Positions 9,162 through 16,717 of a stretch of DNA of 64,000 bases are shown in pieces. Position numbers and translations under genes: made by a program. Location: assembly GCF_041916975.1 (NCBI RefSeq), contig NZ_JAYRYK010000001.1, positions 682,001 through 746,000 on the forward strand, written 5' to 3'. Position 1 is the first letter of the stretch. Every line of letters begins with the position of its first letter. The stretch comes from Sphingosinicella sp041916975 (lineage in GTDB: Bacteria > Pseudomonadota > Alphaproteobacteria > Sphingomonadales > Sphingomonadaceae). Under the pieces are notes generated by a model that was given only the letters and a program-made list of their open reading frames with translations, had not been told where the DNA came from and did not search any database.

Positions 9162-9181
9162 GAGTCGGACTCATTTAGTCC
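9162..9181. promoter_or_regulatory. Nested dyads upstream of the luxR-type gene (candidate operator)
   Basis: Two overlapping inverted repeats: GAGTC-G-GACTC (9162-9172) and GGACT-CATTT-AGTCC (9167-9181). They lie 32-51 bases upstream of the GTG I chose for the luxR-type gene, a reasonable position for an autoregulatory operator. Function is inferred only from symmetry and position. Confidence 0.35.
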
Positions 9182-9299
9182 ATATTTCAACATGCCATGC
9201 GCCGGGTGACAAGGGTGTGACGCATTCTAAGTATCTGCGGTTCAAGCGGGGTTCAGCCGTGCGGCTTTCAAGTAACGCTGCGGCAGGCGCCATTGATTT

Positions 9300-9312
9300 C
9301 GGGGACTCCCCG
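9300..9312. promoter_or_regulatory. 13-bp palindrome upstream of eipA (candidate operator)
   Basis: CGGGGA-C-TCCCCG is a perfect palindrome around a central C, 48 bases before the eipA start. In G+C-rich DNA such short palindromes can occur by chance, so the regulatory reading is weak. Confidence 0.22.
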
Positions 9313-9359
9313 TCGCATGGTCTGTCCGAAACCGACAATGAAGCGGGAGATGCAGGTTG

Positions 9360-10115
9360 ATGTTTCGCATGGGTAGGGCCGGATTGGCAGTGTTCTCGAT
9401 GATGCTCCTCGCGGCGACGGCGCGCGCGCAGGATGCCAATGCCGATCTGGCACCGGTGCCCGGGAGCGAAGCCGCGTATGGCACGATGTCGGCCGAAGTG
9501 CCGCCGTCGACCGCACCCGCGGCTCAAACGCCCGCATCCCCGCCGCCTCCGCCCCCCTCGGCGCAAAGCGGCGTTCCTGCCGCGCCTGCCACCAATGCCG
9601 CGCCCGGCGTCGTCGGTGACGGCGACCTGCAGCCCGTGTTCAGCCAGAGCGAGGTGCTCACCGCTGCCGAGAACGTCTTCGGGCGCGGCGCCGAAGGCCT
9701 CGCGCGCATGATCGAAACGGTCTTCAAGGATCTCGGCCAGCCCAACGCCTATATCGCCGGCCGCGAGGGCGGTGGCGCCATCGGCGTCGGCGTCCGCTAT
9801 GGAGAGGGCAAACTCTACCACAAGGTCGAAGGCGAGCAGCCGATCTACTGGCGCGGCCCCTCCGTGGGCTTCGACGTCGGCGCCGACGGCAGCAAGACCT
9901 TCATTCTCATCTACAAGCTCTACGATACCGAGGAGCTGTTCCGCGCGTATCCGGCAGCAGAGGGTAAGGCCTACATCATCGGCGGCCTCTCCGCCCAATA
10001 TGTGCAGCGCGGCGACGTGGTGATCGTGCCGATCAAGCTCGGCGTCGGCTGGCGGCTCGGCGTCAATGCCGGCTACCTGCGCTTTTCCAAGAAGAAGAGC
10101 CTGCTGCCCTTCTAG
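9360..10115 (+). CDS. eipA: EipA-family envelope protein (DUF1134)
   Basis: Periplasmic protein of the DUF1134 family, named EipA (envelope integrity protein A) in Brucella, where it is needed for normal cell-envelope integrity. The 251-residue product has a signal peptide (about 1-22, ending ATARAQDA), a low-complexity Pro/Ala linker (about 40-80, with PPSTAPAAQTP and SPPPPPPS) and the conserved domain from about 85 to the end, including VFGRGAEGLARMIE, YIAGREGGGAIGVGVRYG and VQRGDVVIVPIKLGVGWRLG. I use ATG 9360 rather than the adjacent TTG 9357; GGGAG lies upstream. It is divergent from the luxR-type gene and converges on the next regulator gene. Confidence 0.85.
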   Translation: MFRMGRAGLAVFSMMLLAATARAQDANADLAPVPGSEAAYGTMSAEVPPSTAPAAQTPASPPPPPPSAQSGVPAAPATNAAPGVVGDGDLQPVFSQSEVLTAAENVFGRGAEGLARMIETVFKDLGQPNAYIAGREGGGAIGVGVRYGEGKLYHKVEGEQPIYWRGPSVGFDVGADGSKTFILIYKLYDTEELFRAYPAAEGKAYIIGGLSAQYVQRGDVVIVPIKLGVGWRLGVNAGYLRFSKKKSLLPF

Positions 10116-10127
10116 CTTCGGCGAACC

Positions 10128-11000
10128 TCAGATCGCGCCGCCGTCGACGAGCGTGATGTAGCGCTCCATCGCCTCCGCCGCTTCGTCGGAAAGGTCGATG
10201 AAGCTCCGGCGTCCGTCCCCGGGGTCGCTGCGCCGCGCCAGCATCCCGGCGTCGGTCATGCCCTTGATCCAGCGGAGCGCCGTCGTTGTCGGCACATCGG
10301 CGGCGATGCACAGGCTGGACACGCTCACCTGCTTGCCTTCCAGCCGGGCGGCGGCAAGGTCGAGCATGATATCCCACGCCGGATCGGCGAAGAGTTCGGC
10401 CGGAAAGAACTGCTTGCGCACCTGCCGCTTGCGGATGATCTCCCGAAGGCTCCGTGCGGTCTCGGCGGCGCTGCGGTCTGTTGCGACCGCCGGCAGCAAC
10501 GGCCCTTCCTTCATGCTGGCGAGGCGCGCGAGCTGATCGGCGATGCGGCTCACCTCATCGCTCAGCATACCGATCTGCACGAAAGCGTCGCGTCCCGTCT
10601 CGCGAACACCCGCCGCATAGCCCTGCCCGATGTCGATGCGTTCAAGAATGCTCAAGATGTCCTCGGCCTCCAGCGGCCATACGGCCAGTTCGACACCTTC
10701 AATATCCATAACGGATATCGCGTCGTCCAACGCATCGTCGTCCAGAATGACTATAACTGGTGCAGTTTTGGACAGAACTCCGATGTCCGCCATTGGCCGC
10801 CCCGTCCCGGCGACAAGTCCGGCTTCCACGGCAATGATCAGTGGCAGCTTCGCCAGCGGCGCAGCGAAGAGCGCGGAGACCTCGATCCGCACGTGGCCAA
10901 CGCCGGCTACATCGAGGCTTGAACGGAGCGTTGTTTCCAGCGTTGGCGGCAGCGCCAACTGGACACGCGGTGGTCCCGCCGCGGAAAAGGTTTCGGTCAT
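10128..11000 (-). CDS. Receiver-like plus MarR-type winged-helix regulator
   Basis: Putative cytoplasmic transcription regulator of 290 residues. The N-terminal part (about 1-125) alternates beta-like hydrophobic strands with acidic loops, including APVIVILDDDALDDAISVMD, in the manner of a degenerate receiver or ligand-sensing alpha/beta domain. After a linker with a possible helical coiled segment (EVSRIADQLARLASM), the C-terminal part is a MarR-type winged helix: VSSLCIAADVPTTTALRWIK, DAGMLARRSDPGDGRRSFID, LSDEAAEAMERYI. Start ATG 11000 is preferred because GGGAAG precedes it; a GTG lies seven codons upstream. No partner kinase is adjacent. The gene converges on eipA with a 12-bp gap. Target genes are unknown. 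Confidence 0.7.
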   Translation of the reverse strand: MTETFSAAGPPRVQLALPPTLETTLRSSLDVAGVGHVRIEVSALFAAPLAKLPLIIAVEAGLVAGTGRPMADIGVLSKTAPVIVILDDDALDDAISVMDIEGVELAVWPLEAEDILSILERIDIGQGYAAGVRETGRDAFVQIGMLSDEVSRIADQLARLASMKEGPLLPAVATDRSAAETARSLREIIRKRQVRKQFFPAELFADPAWDIMLDLAAARLEGKQVSVSSLCIAADVPTTTALRWIKGMTDAGMLARRSDPGDGRRSFIDLSDEAAEAMERYITLVDGGAI

Positions 11001-11067
11001 ACGCTTCCCATAACACCACACGGGAAGCAGTGCTCGCCCGTCATATTTCCGAACCTGACCAACAGCG

Positions 11068-11077
11068 CTGATATCAG
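11068..11077. promoter_or_regulatory. 10-bp palindrome CTGATATCAG upstream of the winged-helix regulator
   Basis: Perfect palindrome about 68 bases before the winged-helix gene start at 11000, in the short gap after the serine hydrolase gene. MarR-type proteins often bind short palindromes near their own promoters, so it is a possible operator; chance occurrence cannot be excluded. Confidence 0.22.
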
Positions 11078-11117
11078 GCGGAGGTGCGCAAGAAAATCGT
11101 GAATCGGCGCGCCGCGC

Positions 11118-12599
11118 TCACGGCTGCTTTGTAAGCGACAGCCAATGAGCGAGGGCATTACGAACACGGGCGTTATCGGCATCCCCGATCGCGGTTGCGC
11201 TGCCGCGCAGCGTCGCGCCGTCCAGCTTGAGTGCGAGATGGACGAAGTAGCTGTAGCGACCGACATCGGGATTCGGGATACGCGCACTGAGGTCGCCCTC
11301 GAAAAAATCTCTCTCGAACCGTGCCTTGGATACAAGCGTCGGCAACTGGTTGCCGAACGTCGCACGGATCAGGCCGTCACTCTGAAAGACGAGCTCGATC
11401 GGCATTTCCGTTTCGGGCGTCGAGAGCGTGCCTTTCCATGTTCCCGCCAGATCGGGCGTTGGCGAAAACGGCGGCGTCTTGGGCTCTACGGGCGCAGGCG
11501 AAGGTTTCCAGCCCGGCAGCATGATCGCGGCAATCTTGTCGGCGATGATCCGCGGCGCAGCGCTGCTGGAGTTGGTGAGAACCACAATGGCAACATTGCG
11601 GTCGGGGAAAAGCTGCATGATCGTGGCGACACCCGCCATGCCGCCCGTATGCGACACGACGCGGCAGCCATCCTTTGTCCGCACGTTAAAGCCGATGCCA
11701 TAGCCGCTCCCTTCCTCACGGTCGGCCTGGGGATCGATCGGACGGTGCATGTCATCGATCATCGCCGTGCTGAGGATCGGCTTTTGTCCCGGCAGACGGT
11801 TCTTGAGGTGGAACCCCGCGAAACGGACAAGATCGTGCGCGCTCGAAAAGACAGCCGAGCCGCCGGGGTGGTCAAACGTATAAAACGGGATCGGTTGTCC
11901 GTTCCGGTCGTAACGCGTCGCCGTATATGGCTCGAGCCCCGCCCCGATATCGATTGTCGTGCGGGTCAGCCCGAGCGGCAGGAACACTTCCCGGCGCATG
12001 AAATCCGCATAGCTGCTTCCCGAAACACGGCTGATGATATGGTCAAGGATCCCGAAGCCAAGGTTGGAGTACTGGTATCGGTCCCCCGGCGCGCTCACGA
12101 GATTTGCATAGCGCTGGATGGTTTCGCCCATCGGCGGCCGGGCCACCGCTTCATCCGCGTAGAAGAACTGGTAATGCAGCGGCAGGCCGGCCGTATGCCC
12201 TGCGACGCGCCGTACAGTCGCGGCCCGTTCATCACCGACACGCGCCGTCAACCCCACGTTGCCGAGATAATCGTTTGCGGGGCGGTCCAGATCGATCTTG
12301 CCGTTCTGCACGAGCGTCATCAGCCCAGTGGTCGTGATAGGCTTCGAAATCGAAGCGAGCGAATACATCGTATTTGCATCCGCCGCTATCTGCCTCTCGC
12401 GATCAGCCCAGCCGAAGCCCTCCTCCCATACGATCTTCCCATCTTGCATTACTGCAACGGCAACCGAGGGTACGCCATTCTCGACAAGCTGTTCCCGAAT
12501 GGCGATGCGGACAGGATCGAACCGATCGGCCTGCGCGGGGATAGCATAAAAAAAGAAAATCACCGCACCGACGAACCGGCACATCAGCGTAGACTTCAT
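11118..12599 (-). CDS. Serine hydrolase, class C beta-lactamase / esterase family
   Basis: Secreted or periplasmic serine hydrolase of the beta-lactamase class C superfamily (Pfam Beta-lactamase). The 493-residue protein has a signal peptide ending near PAQA (about residue 24). The nucleophile motif is S83-I-S-K86, the Tyr motif is Y177-S-N179, and the third motif is HTGG in RVVSHTGGMAGV. Residues after about 380 form an extra C-terminal domain of the type found in esterases and D-aminopeptidase-like members, so a beta-lactam resistance role should not be assumed. The gene looks slightly less G/C-biased than its neighbours and has an AT-rich palindrome just upstream. It lies beside tRNA-Pro and may be an accessory gene. 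Confidence 0.85.
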   Translation of the reverse strand: MKSTLMCRFVGAVIFFFYAIPAQADRFDPVRIAIREQLVENGVPSVAVAVMQDGKIVWEEGFGWADRERQIAADANTMYSLASISKPITTTGLMTLVQNGKIDLDRPANDYLGNVGLTARVGDERAATVRRVAGHTAGLPLHYQFFYADEAVARPPMGETIQRYANLVSAPGDRYQYSNLGFGILDHIISRVSGSSYADFMRREVFLPLGLTRTTIDIGAGLEPYTATRYDRNGQPIPFYTFDHPGGSAVFSSAHDLVRFAGFHLKNRLPGQKPILSTAMIDDMHRPIDPQADREEGSGYGIGFNVRTKDGCRVVSHTGGMAGVATIMQLFPDRNVAIVVLTNSSSAAPRIIADKIAAIMLPGWKPSPAPVEPKTPPFSPTPDLAGTWKGTLSTPETEMPIELVFQSDGLIRATFGNQLPTLVSKARFERDFFEGDLSARIPNPDVGRYSYFVHLALKLDGATLRGSATAIGDADNARVRNALAHWLSLTKQP

Positions 12600-12623
12600 T
12601 CCACTTCTCTCCCACCGCCTATA

Positions 12624-12640
12624 TTTTCAATAATTGAAAA
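12624..12640. promoter_or_regulatory. 17-bp AT-rich palindrome before the serine hydrolase gene
   Basis: TTTTCAAT-A-ATTGAAAA is a perfect 8-bp inverted repeat around one base, centred 33 bases upstream of the serine hydrolase ATG. AT-rich perfect symmetry of this length is rare in this G+C-rich window, so a repressor or activator site overlapping the promoter is plausible. No regulator can be assigned. Confidence 0.45.
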
Positions 12641-12702
12641 CAGCATGGATAAAAGGGAAAAAGGGATGAGAGGCCGCAGCCCATAAAATCATCCGAAATC
12701 GA

Positions 12703-12782
<80 letters not shown>

Positions 12783-12827
12783 ACGCCGGGAGCCGTCCAT
12801 GACGGGACGGCTCCCGCGCGTCAAGGT

Positions 12828-14864
12828 TTACCAGATGCGAATGCGCTGATCTTCGGGCAGGTACAGCTTCTGGCCCGGCTTTGCGCCAAAGGCCGGATAC
12901 CAGGCATCAAGGTTGCGCACGGCGGTCGGCCGCCAGTTGCCGGGCGTATGCGGGTCCGCCGCGAGTTGTTGCTGGAGCTGGGCGTCGCGGTACTTTTGCC
13001 GCCAGATCTGCGAGTAGCCGAGGAAGAAGCGCTGGTCGCCGGTGAAGCCGTCCAGCACCGGCGCAGGCTTGCCGCCGAGCGACGCCTTGTAGGCGTCGTA
13101 GGCGACGGTGAGGCCTGCGATGTCGGCGATATTCTCGCCGAGCGTCAGTTCGCCGTTGATGTGTGCGCCGGGAAGCGGCTCGTAGGCGCCGTACTGTGCC
13201 ACCACCTGATCGGTGTAGACCTTGAAGCGCTTCACGTCCTCGGGCGACCACCAGTCGGCGAGCTTGCCGGTGGGATCGTACTTGCGACCCTGATCATCGA
13301 AATGGTGCGTGATCTCGTGGCCGATCACTGCACCGATCGCACCATAGTTGACCGCCGGGTCGGCGTTCGGGTCGAAGAACGGCGGCTGCAGGATGGCGGC
13401 CGGGAACACGACCTCGTTCATCGTGGGGTTCGCGTAAGCGTTCACCGTCTGCGGCGTCATGAACCACTCGTCGTGGTCGATGGGTTTCCCGAGCTTGGCG
13501 AGGTTGCGGTCGTACTCGAACGCTGCCGCGCGTTTCGCATTGCCGAAGGCGTCGCCGGGTTCGATTTTGAGCGCCGAATAATCGATCCACTTCACGGGGT
13601 AGCCGATCTTCGGCTTGAACGCGGCAAGCTTGGCGCGGGCCTTCACCTTCGTCTCGGGCGTCATCCACGCGAGGTTTGCAATGCGCGCATCCATCGCGGC
13701 GATGAGGTTGCGGACGAGTGTGTCGGCCTGCGCCTTCGCTTCCGGCGTGAAGTATCTGGCGACGTAGAGCTCTCCCACCGCCTCGCCAAGCGCGCTGTTC
13801 ACAGAATCGACGCCCCGCTTCCAGCGCGGCTGGATTTCGGGCGTGCCCGACAGCGCCGTGCCCTCGAACGCAAAGTTCTCGTCCACAAACGCCTTGGGCA
13901 GCAGGGGCGCTGCATCCTTCAGGGTCTTGAAGGCAAGCCAGTCGCGTAGCGTAGCCATGTCGGCCTCACCCATGATCTTCGCCATGCCCGCAAAGCTGCT
14001 CGGCTGGCTGACAATGAATTGGCTCTGGCTGCCGAGACCTGCCGCGGCGAAGAAGGCGTTCCAATCGAAGCCCGGCGCCTTCGCGGCAAAATCGACCTTC
14101 GACCACTTGTTGTAGGCCTTGTTGGAATCGCGGCTGTCGACGACAGTCCAGTGCACTTCCGCGAACTTGTGTTCGAGGTCGTAGATTGCGGCGGCCTTCT
14201 TCGCCGCTTCGCCCGCCGAAACGCCGGAAAGCACGAACATCCGCGCGATGTGCGCCTTGTACTTGTCGCGCGCCTCTGCGTAGTTCGGATTATCGACAAG
14301 GTAGTAGTCGCGGTCCGGCAACCCGATGCCGCCCTGATAGAAGACCGGCACGTAGCGGTCGGGCGCCTTCTCATCCTGGTTGATGTAGTAAAGGAACGGC
14401 GATGGGCCGTAGCTGCGTAGCGCTTCGCCGAGCGCCGCCGCGAACGCAGCCTTCGAACCAATACCGGCGACCGCATCCAGCTCCGCCTTCACCGGCGTAA
14501 TCCCCTTGGCTTCGATCGCCGCCTCATCGAGGAAGCTGGCGTAATAATCACCGACCTTCTGGCCCACCGAGCCCTTGCCGGCGTGGCTGACGGCCGCGCC
14601 TTCGATGATGGTGCGCGTCCGCTCCTGGCTGAGATCGCGGAGCTTGGTGAACATGCCGTAGTTCGAACGGTCGGCGGGAATCTCCAGGTTGCGCAGGTAG
14701 GCACCACCCGCAAAGCCGATGAAGTCGTCGCCTGCCGGAATGCTGCGGTCCATGCCCGCCTCGTCGAAGCCCCAGCTGCCGATTTCCGGTTTGTCAGCGG
14801 CAAACGCCGGCGCGCACGCCAGCAGGGCCGCCGTGGCGGCGGCCGTCGCAAAAGTCAGTTTCAT
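12828..14864 (-). CDS. M13 family zinc endopeptidase (neprilysin/PepO-like)
   Basis: Exported metallopeptidase of the neprilysin family, expected to cleave peptides in the periplasm or outside the cell. The 678-residue protein starts with a signal peptide (MKLTFATAAATAALL to about AFA, residue 22). The zinc site is H516-E-I-T-H520, followed by HFDDQGRKYD, and the third ligand E577 is in ENIADIAGLT. The C-terminal PHTPGNWRPTAVRN block and a terminal RIW are also typical for M13. Start ATG 14864 is chosen because the signal peptide begins there; 12 extra codons upstream lack support. It stands alone, with 170 bases upstream (14865-15034) in which I see no gene. Confidence 0.93.
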   Translation of the reverse strand: MKLTFATAAATAALLACAPAFAADKPEIGSWGFDEAGMDRSIPAGDDFIGFAGGAYLRNLEIPADRSNYGMFTKLRDLSQERTRTIIEGAAVSHAGKGSVGQKVGDYYASFLDEAAIEAKGITPVKAELDAVAGIGSKAAFAAALGEALRSYGPSPFLYYINQDEKAPDRYVPVFYQGGIGLPDRDYYLVDNPNYAEARDKYKAHIARMFVLSGVSAGEAAKKAAAIYDLEHKFAEVHWTVVDSRDSNKAYNKWSKVDFAAKAPGFDWNAFFAAAGLGSQSQFIVSQPSSFAGMAKIMGEADMATLRDWLAFKTLKDAAPLLPKAFVDENFAFEGTALSGTPEIQPRWKRGVDSVNSALGEAVGELYVARYFTPEAKAQADTLVRNLIAAMDARIANLAWMTPETKVKARAKLAAFKPKIGYPVKWIDYSALKIEPGDAFGNAKRAAAFEYDRNLAKLGKPIDHDEWFMTPQTVNAYANPTMNEVVFPAAILQPPFFDPNADPAVNYGAIGAVIGHEITHHFDDQGRKYDPTGKLADWWSPEDVKRFKVYTDQVVAQYGAYEPLPGAHINGELTLGENIADIAGLTVAYDAYKASLGGKPAPVLDGFTGDQRFFLGYSQIWRQKYRDAQLQQQLAADPHTPGNWRPTAVRNLDAWYPAFGAKPGQKLYLPEDQRIRIW

Positions 14865-15034
14865 GATGGATAGTCCCCGAAACGGATGATCATGCCCCAA
14901 GCCTTAAGAGGCTCGCGCGCACGCGCGCTGCATGGATTCGATGAACTGCCGATTCTGCTATACGAACGTCAAACTGCCGAGCCGTTCGAGCAGGGTCGGC
15001 CTAAAAAGGTCAACACTATTCAGCCTGATGCCGG

Positions 15035-15679
15035 TCAGCTGTAGCGCTGCTCCAGCCACGGATCGCCGACATTGTGGTAGCCGCGCACTTCCCAGAAACC
15101 TGGCTTGTCTTCGGCCGTGAAGCTGATGCGCTTCAGCCATTTGGGGCTTTTCCAGAAGTAGTAGCGCGGGATCACGAGCCGCGCTGGGCCGCCGTGTTCG
15201 CGGCTGATCGGCGCACCGTCATGCGTATGCGCGACGAGGCAGTCCTCTTCGAGGAAATGCGCGTACTCGACGTTCGTCGTGTAGCCGTCGTAGCTGGTGA
15301 AGAGCACGTGCTTCACTTCGCCGAGCGGCTTCACGACATCGGCGATGTGGCGCGTCGATACGCCGTTCCAGCGGTTGTCGTACCGAGACCACTGCGTGAC
15401 GCAGTGGATGTCGGAGACGTCCTCGCTCTGCGGCTGCGCGAGAAAGGAGCCCCAGTCCCATGTCACGGGATTTTCGACAGCGCCGTCGATCACAAGCTGC
15501 CAGTCGGCTTTCGACACATCGGGCTGGATGCCGAGATCGAGCACCGGCCAGTTTTCCACAAGGCGTTGCCCCGGCGGCAGGCGATCGATGCCGTGTTCGG
15601 CGGTCTTGCCCGTCAGCAGGCGTCCGGCGCGCGCCCACGCCTTCTTGGTTTCAACCAGCTTTTCCCGGAACCCGTCCAT
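15035..15679 (-). CDS. Molybdopterin-dependent oxidoreductase (sulfite oxidase-like, cytoplasmic)
   Basis: Protein of the oxidoreductase molybdopterin-binding family (PF00174, related to YedY/MsrP). It has 214 residues and the molybdenum-ligand cysteine C93 in SDIHCVTQWSRYDN. Further conserved pieces are YDGYTTNVEYAHF, HGGPARLVIPRYYFWKSPKW and a C-terminal GYHNVGDPWLEQRY. There is no Tat signal peptide, no haem domain and no dimerisation domain, so it is probably a soluble cytoplasmic enzyme of the short COG2041 class; the substrate is unknown. Start ATG 15679 lies 29 bp inside the DUF2062 gene, indicating coupling. It ends the dapA-smpB-DUF2062 chain. It depends on molybdate uptake, possibly from the modABC genes at 48-50 kb. 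Confidence 0.85.
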   Translation of the reverse strand: MDGFREKLVETKKAWARAGRLLTGKTAEHGIDRLPPGQRLVENWPVLDLGIQPDVSKADWQLVIDGAVENPVTWDWGSFLAQPQSEDVSDIHCVTQWSRYDNRWNGVSTRHIADVVKPLGEVKHVLFTSYDGYTTNVEYAHFLEEDCLVAHTHDGAPISREHGGPARLVIPRYYFWKSPKWLKRISFTAEDKPGFWEVRGYHNVGDPWLEQRYS

Positions 15680-16223
15680 CGCCGTCTCCCGTCCGCCGCG
15701 CATCCCGCTTCCGCCGCGCTTCCATTCGCTGATGAATCCACAGCCGCCATATAGCATGAATGCCGAGGTAGCCGATCACCGCGCCGAGCGTGGCGATCGT
15801 GAACAGGCCGATCGCGGTGGGCAGCGGCGCATTGGTGAGCACCACGCTCAATTCCTCGAACCAGTGATCGGCATTCATGTTGGCGAGGCCGCCGTCCTGA
15901 ATCCGCAGCATCCAGCGCCCGATCTCGTAGGCGCCGAGATAGATGAAGGGCGTCGTCAGCGGGTTCGAGATGAAGGTGACAAAGGCCGCAACCGGCAGGT
16001 TCGCACGGCACGGCACGGCGAACAGCGCCGCGGCGGGTGCCTGCGCAAAGGGAATCGAGAGCCCGAAGAACATGCCGAGCGCCACGCCGCGCGCCACCGA
16101 CTTGCGGTTGAAGTGCCAGATGACTGGATTGCCGATGGTATTGGCAAAAGGCCGCATCCAGCGGTTTTCCACCATCGCCTCTCGCGAGGGGCGCTTATCT
16201 TTCAGCCACTTTATGAGCCGCAT
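15651..16223 (-). CDS. DUF2062 membrane protein
   Basis: 190-residue inner-membrane protein of the DUF2062 family, function unknown. The N-terminus is cytosolic and basic (RLIKWLKDKRPSREAM). The family core follows: SVARGVALGMFFGLSIPFAQ, then a helix with FVTFISNPLTTPFIYLGAYE, then a third hydrophobic segment (TAIGLFTIATLGAVIGYLGI). The tail is highly basic (QRMEARRKRDARR). It starts 8 bases after smpB and overlaps the following molybdopterin enzyme by 29 bp, so it is the middle gene of an apparent four-gene unit. Confidence 0.8.
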   Translation of the reverse strand: MRLIKWLKDKRPSREAMVENRWMRPFANTIGNPVIWHFNRKSVARGVALGMFFGLSIPFAQAPAAALFAVPCRANLPVAAFVTFISNPLTTPFIYLGAYEIGRWMLRIQDGGLANMNADHWFEELSVVLTNAPLPTAIGLFTIATLGAVIGYLGIHAIWRLWIHQRMEARRKRDARRTGDGDGRVPGKAG

Positions 16224-16231
16224 CGAAAACC

Positions 16232-16717
16232 CTAACCGCGATCCCTGAGGATGCGCGCCTGATCGCGCTTCCAGTCCCGGTCGCGCTCTGTCGCCCGCTT
16301 GTCGTGCAGCTTCTTGCCTTTGGCGAGCGCCAGTTCGACCTTCGCACGACCCCGTTCGTTGAAATATATGGAGAGGGGCACCAATGTCATCCCTTGCCGG
16401 GCGACGGCACCGTGCAGCTTGGCGATTTCACGGCTGTGCAGCAGCAGCTTGCGGGGCCGGCGCGGCTCGTGGTTGAAGCGGTTGCCGTGGCTGAATTCGG
16501 GAATGTTGGCATTGATCAGCCACACTTCCTCGCCGTTCACTTCGGCGTAGGACTCCGCGATCGTGCCCTCGCCGAAGCGCAGCGACTTCACCTCGGTGCC
16601 GGTAAGCGCGATACCGGCCTCGAAGACGTCTTCTATCGCATATTCGTAGCGGGCCTTGCGGTTTTCAGCGACGGTCTTGACCTTGCTGAAACTGCCTGCC
16701 CGTTGCGGGCGCACCAT
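16232..16717 (-). CDS. smpB: SsrA-binding protein SmpB
   Basis: RNA-binding partner of tmRNA in trans-translation, which rescues stalled ribosomes. The 161-residue protein has the family landmarks: AENRKARYEYAIEDVFEAGI, LTGTEVKSLR, EVWLINANIPEF, RPRKLLLH and the basic C-terminal tail with KKLHDKRATERDRDWKRDQA that reaches into the decoding centre. Start ATG 16717 overlaps the dapA TGA in TGATG, so translation is coupled to dapA. The tmRNA gene itself is not in the surrounding sequence. The dapA-smpB pairing is common in sphingomonads. Confidence 0.96.
   Translation of the reverse strand: MVRPQRAGSFSKVKTVAENRKARYEYAIEDVFEAGIALTGTEVKSLRFGEGTIAESYAEVNGEEVWLINANIPEFSHGNRFNHEPRRPRKLLLHSREIAKLHGAVARQGMTLVPLSIYFNERGRAKVELALAKGKKLHDKRATERDRDWKRDQARILRDRG

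Noticed and set aside
11118..12599. Beta-lactam resistance gene.
   Set aside because: The SxxK, YxN and HTG motifs also occur in esterases and peptidases of the same fold, and the extra C-terminal domain points to these; resistance cannot be claimed.
11145..12686. A 513-residue open frame opposite the serine hydrolase gene.
   Set aside because: The minus-strand gene has a signal peptide and all three hydrolase motifs; the plus-strand product is Arg/Asp/His-rich and lacks any.
14932..15120. Small 62-residue Cys-containing open frame upstream of the M13 gene.
   Set aside because: Overlaps the end of the molybdopterin gene, with no ribosome-binding site and no similarity I recognise.
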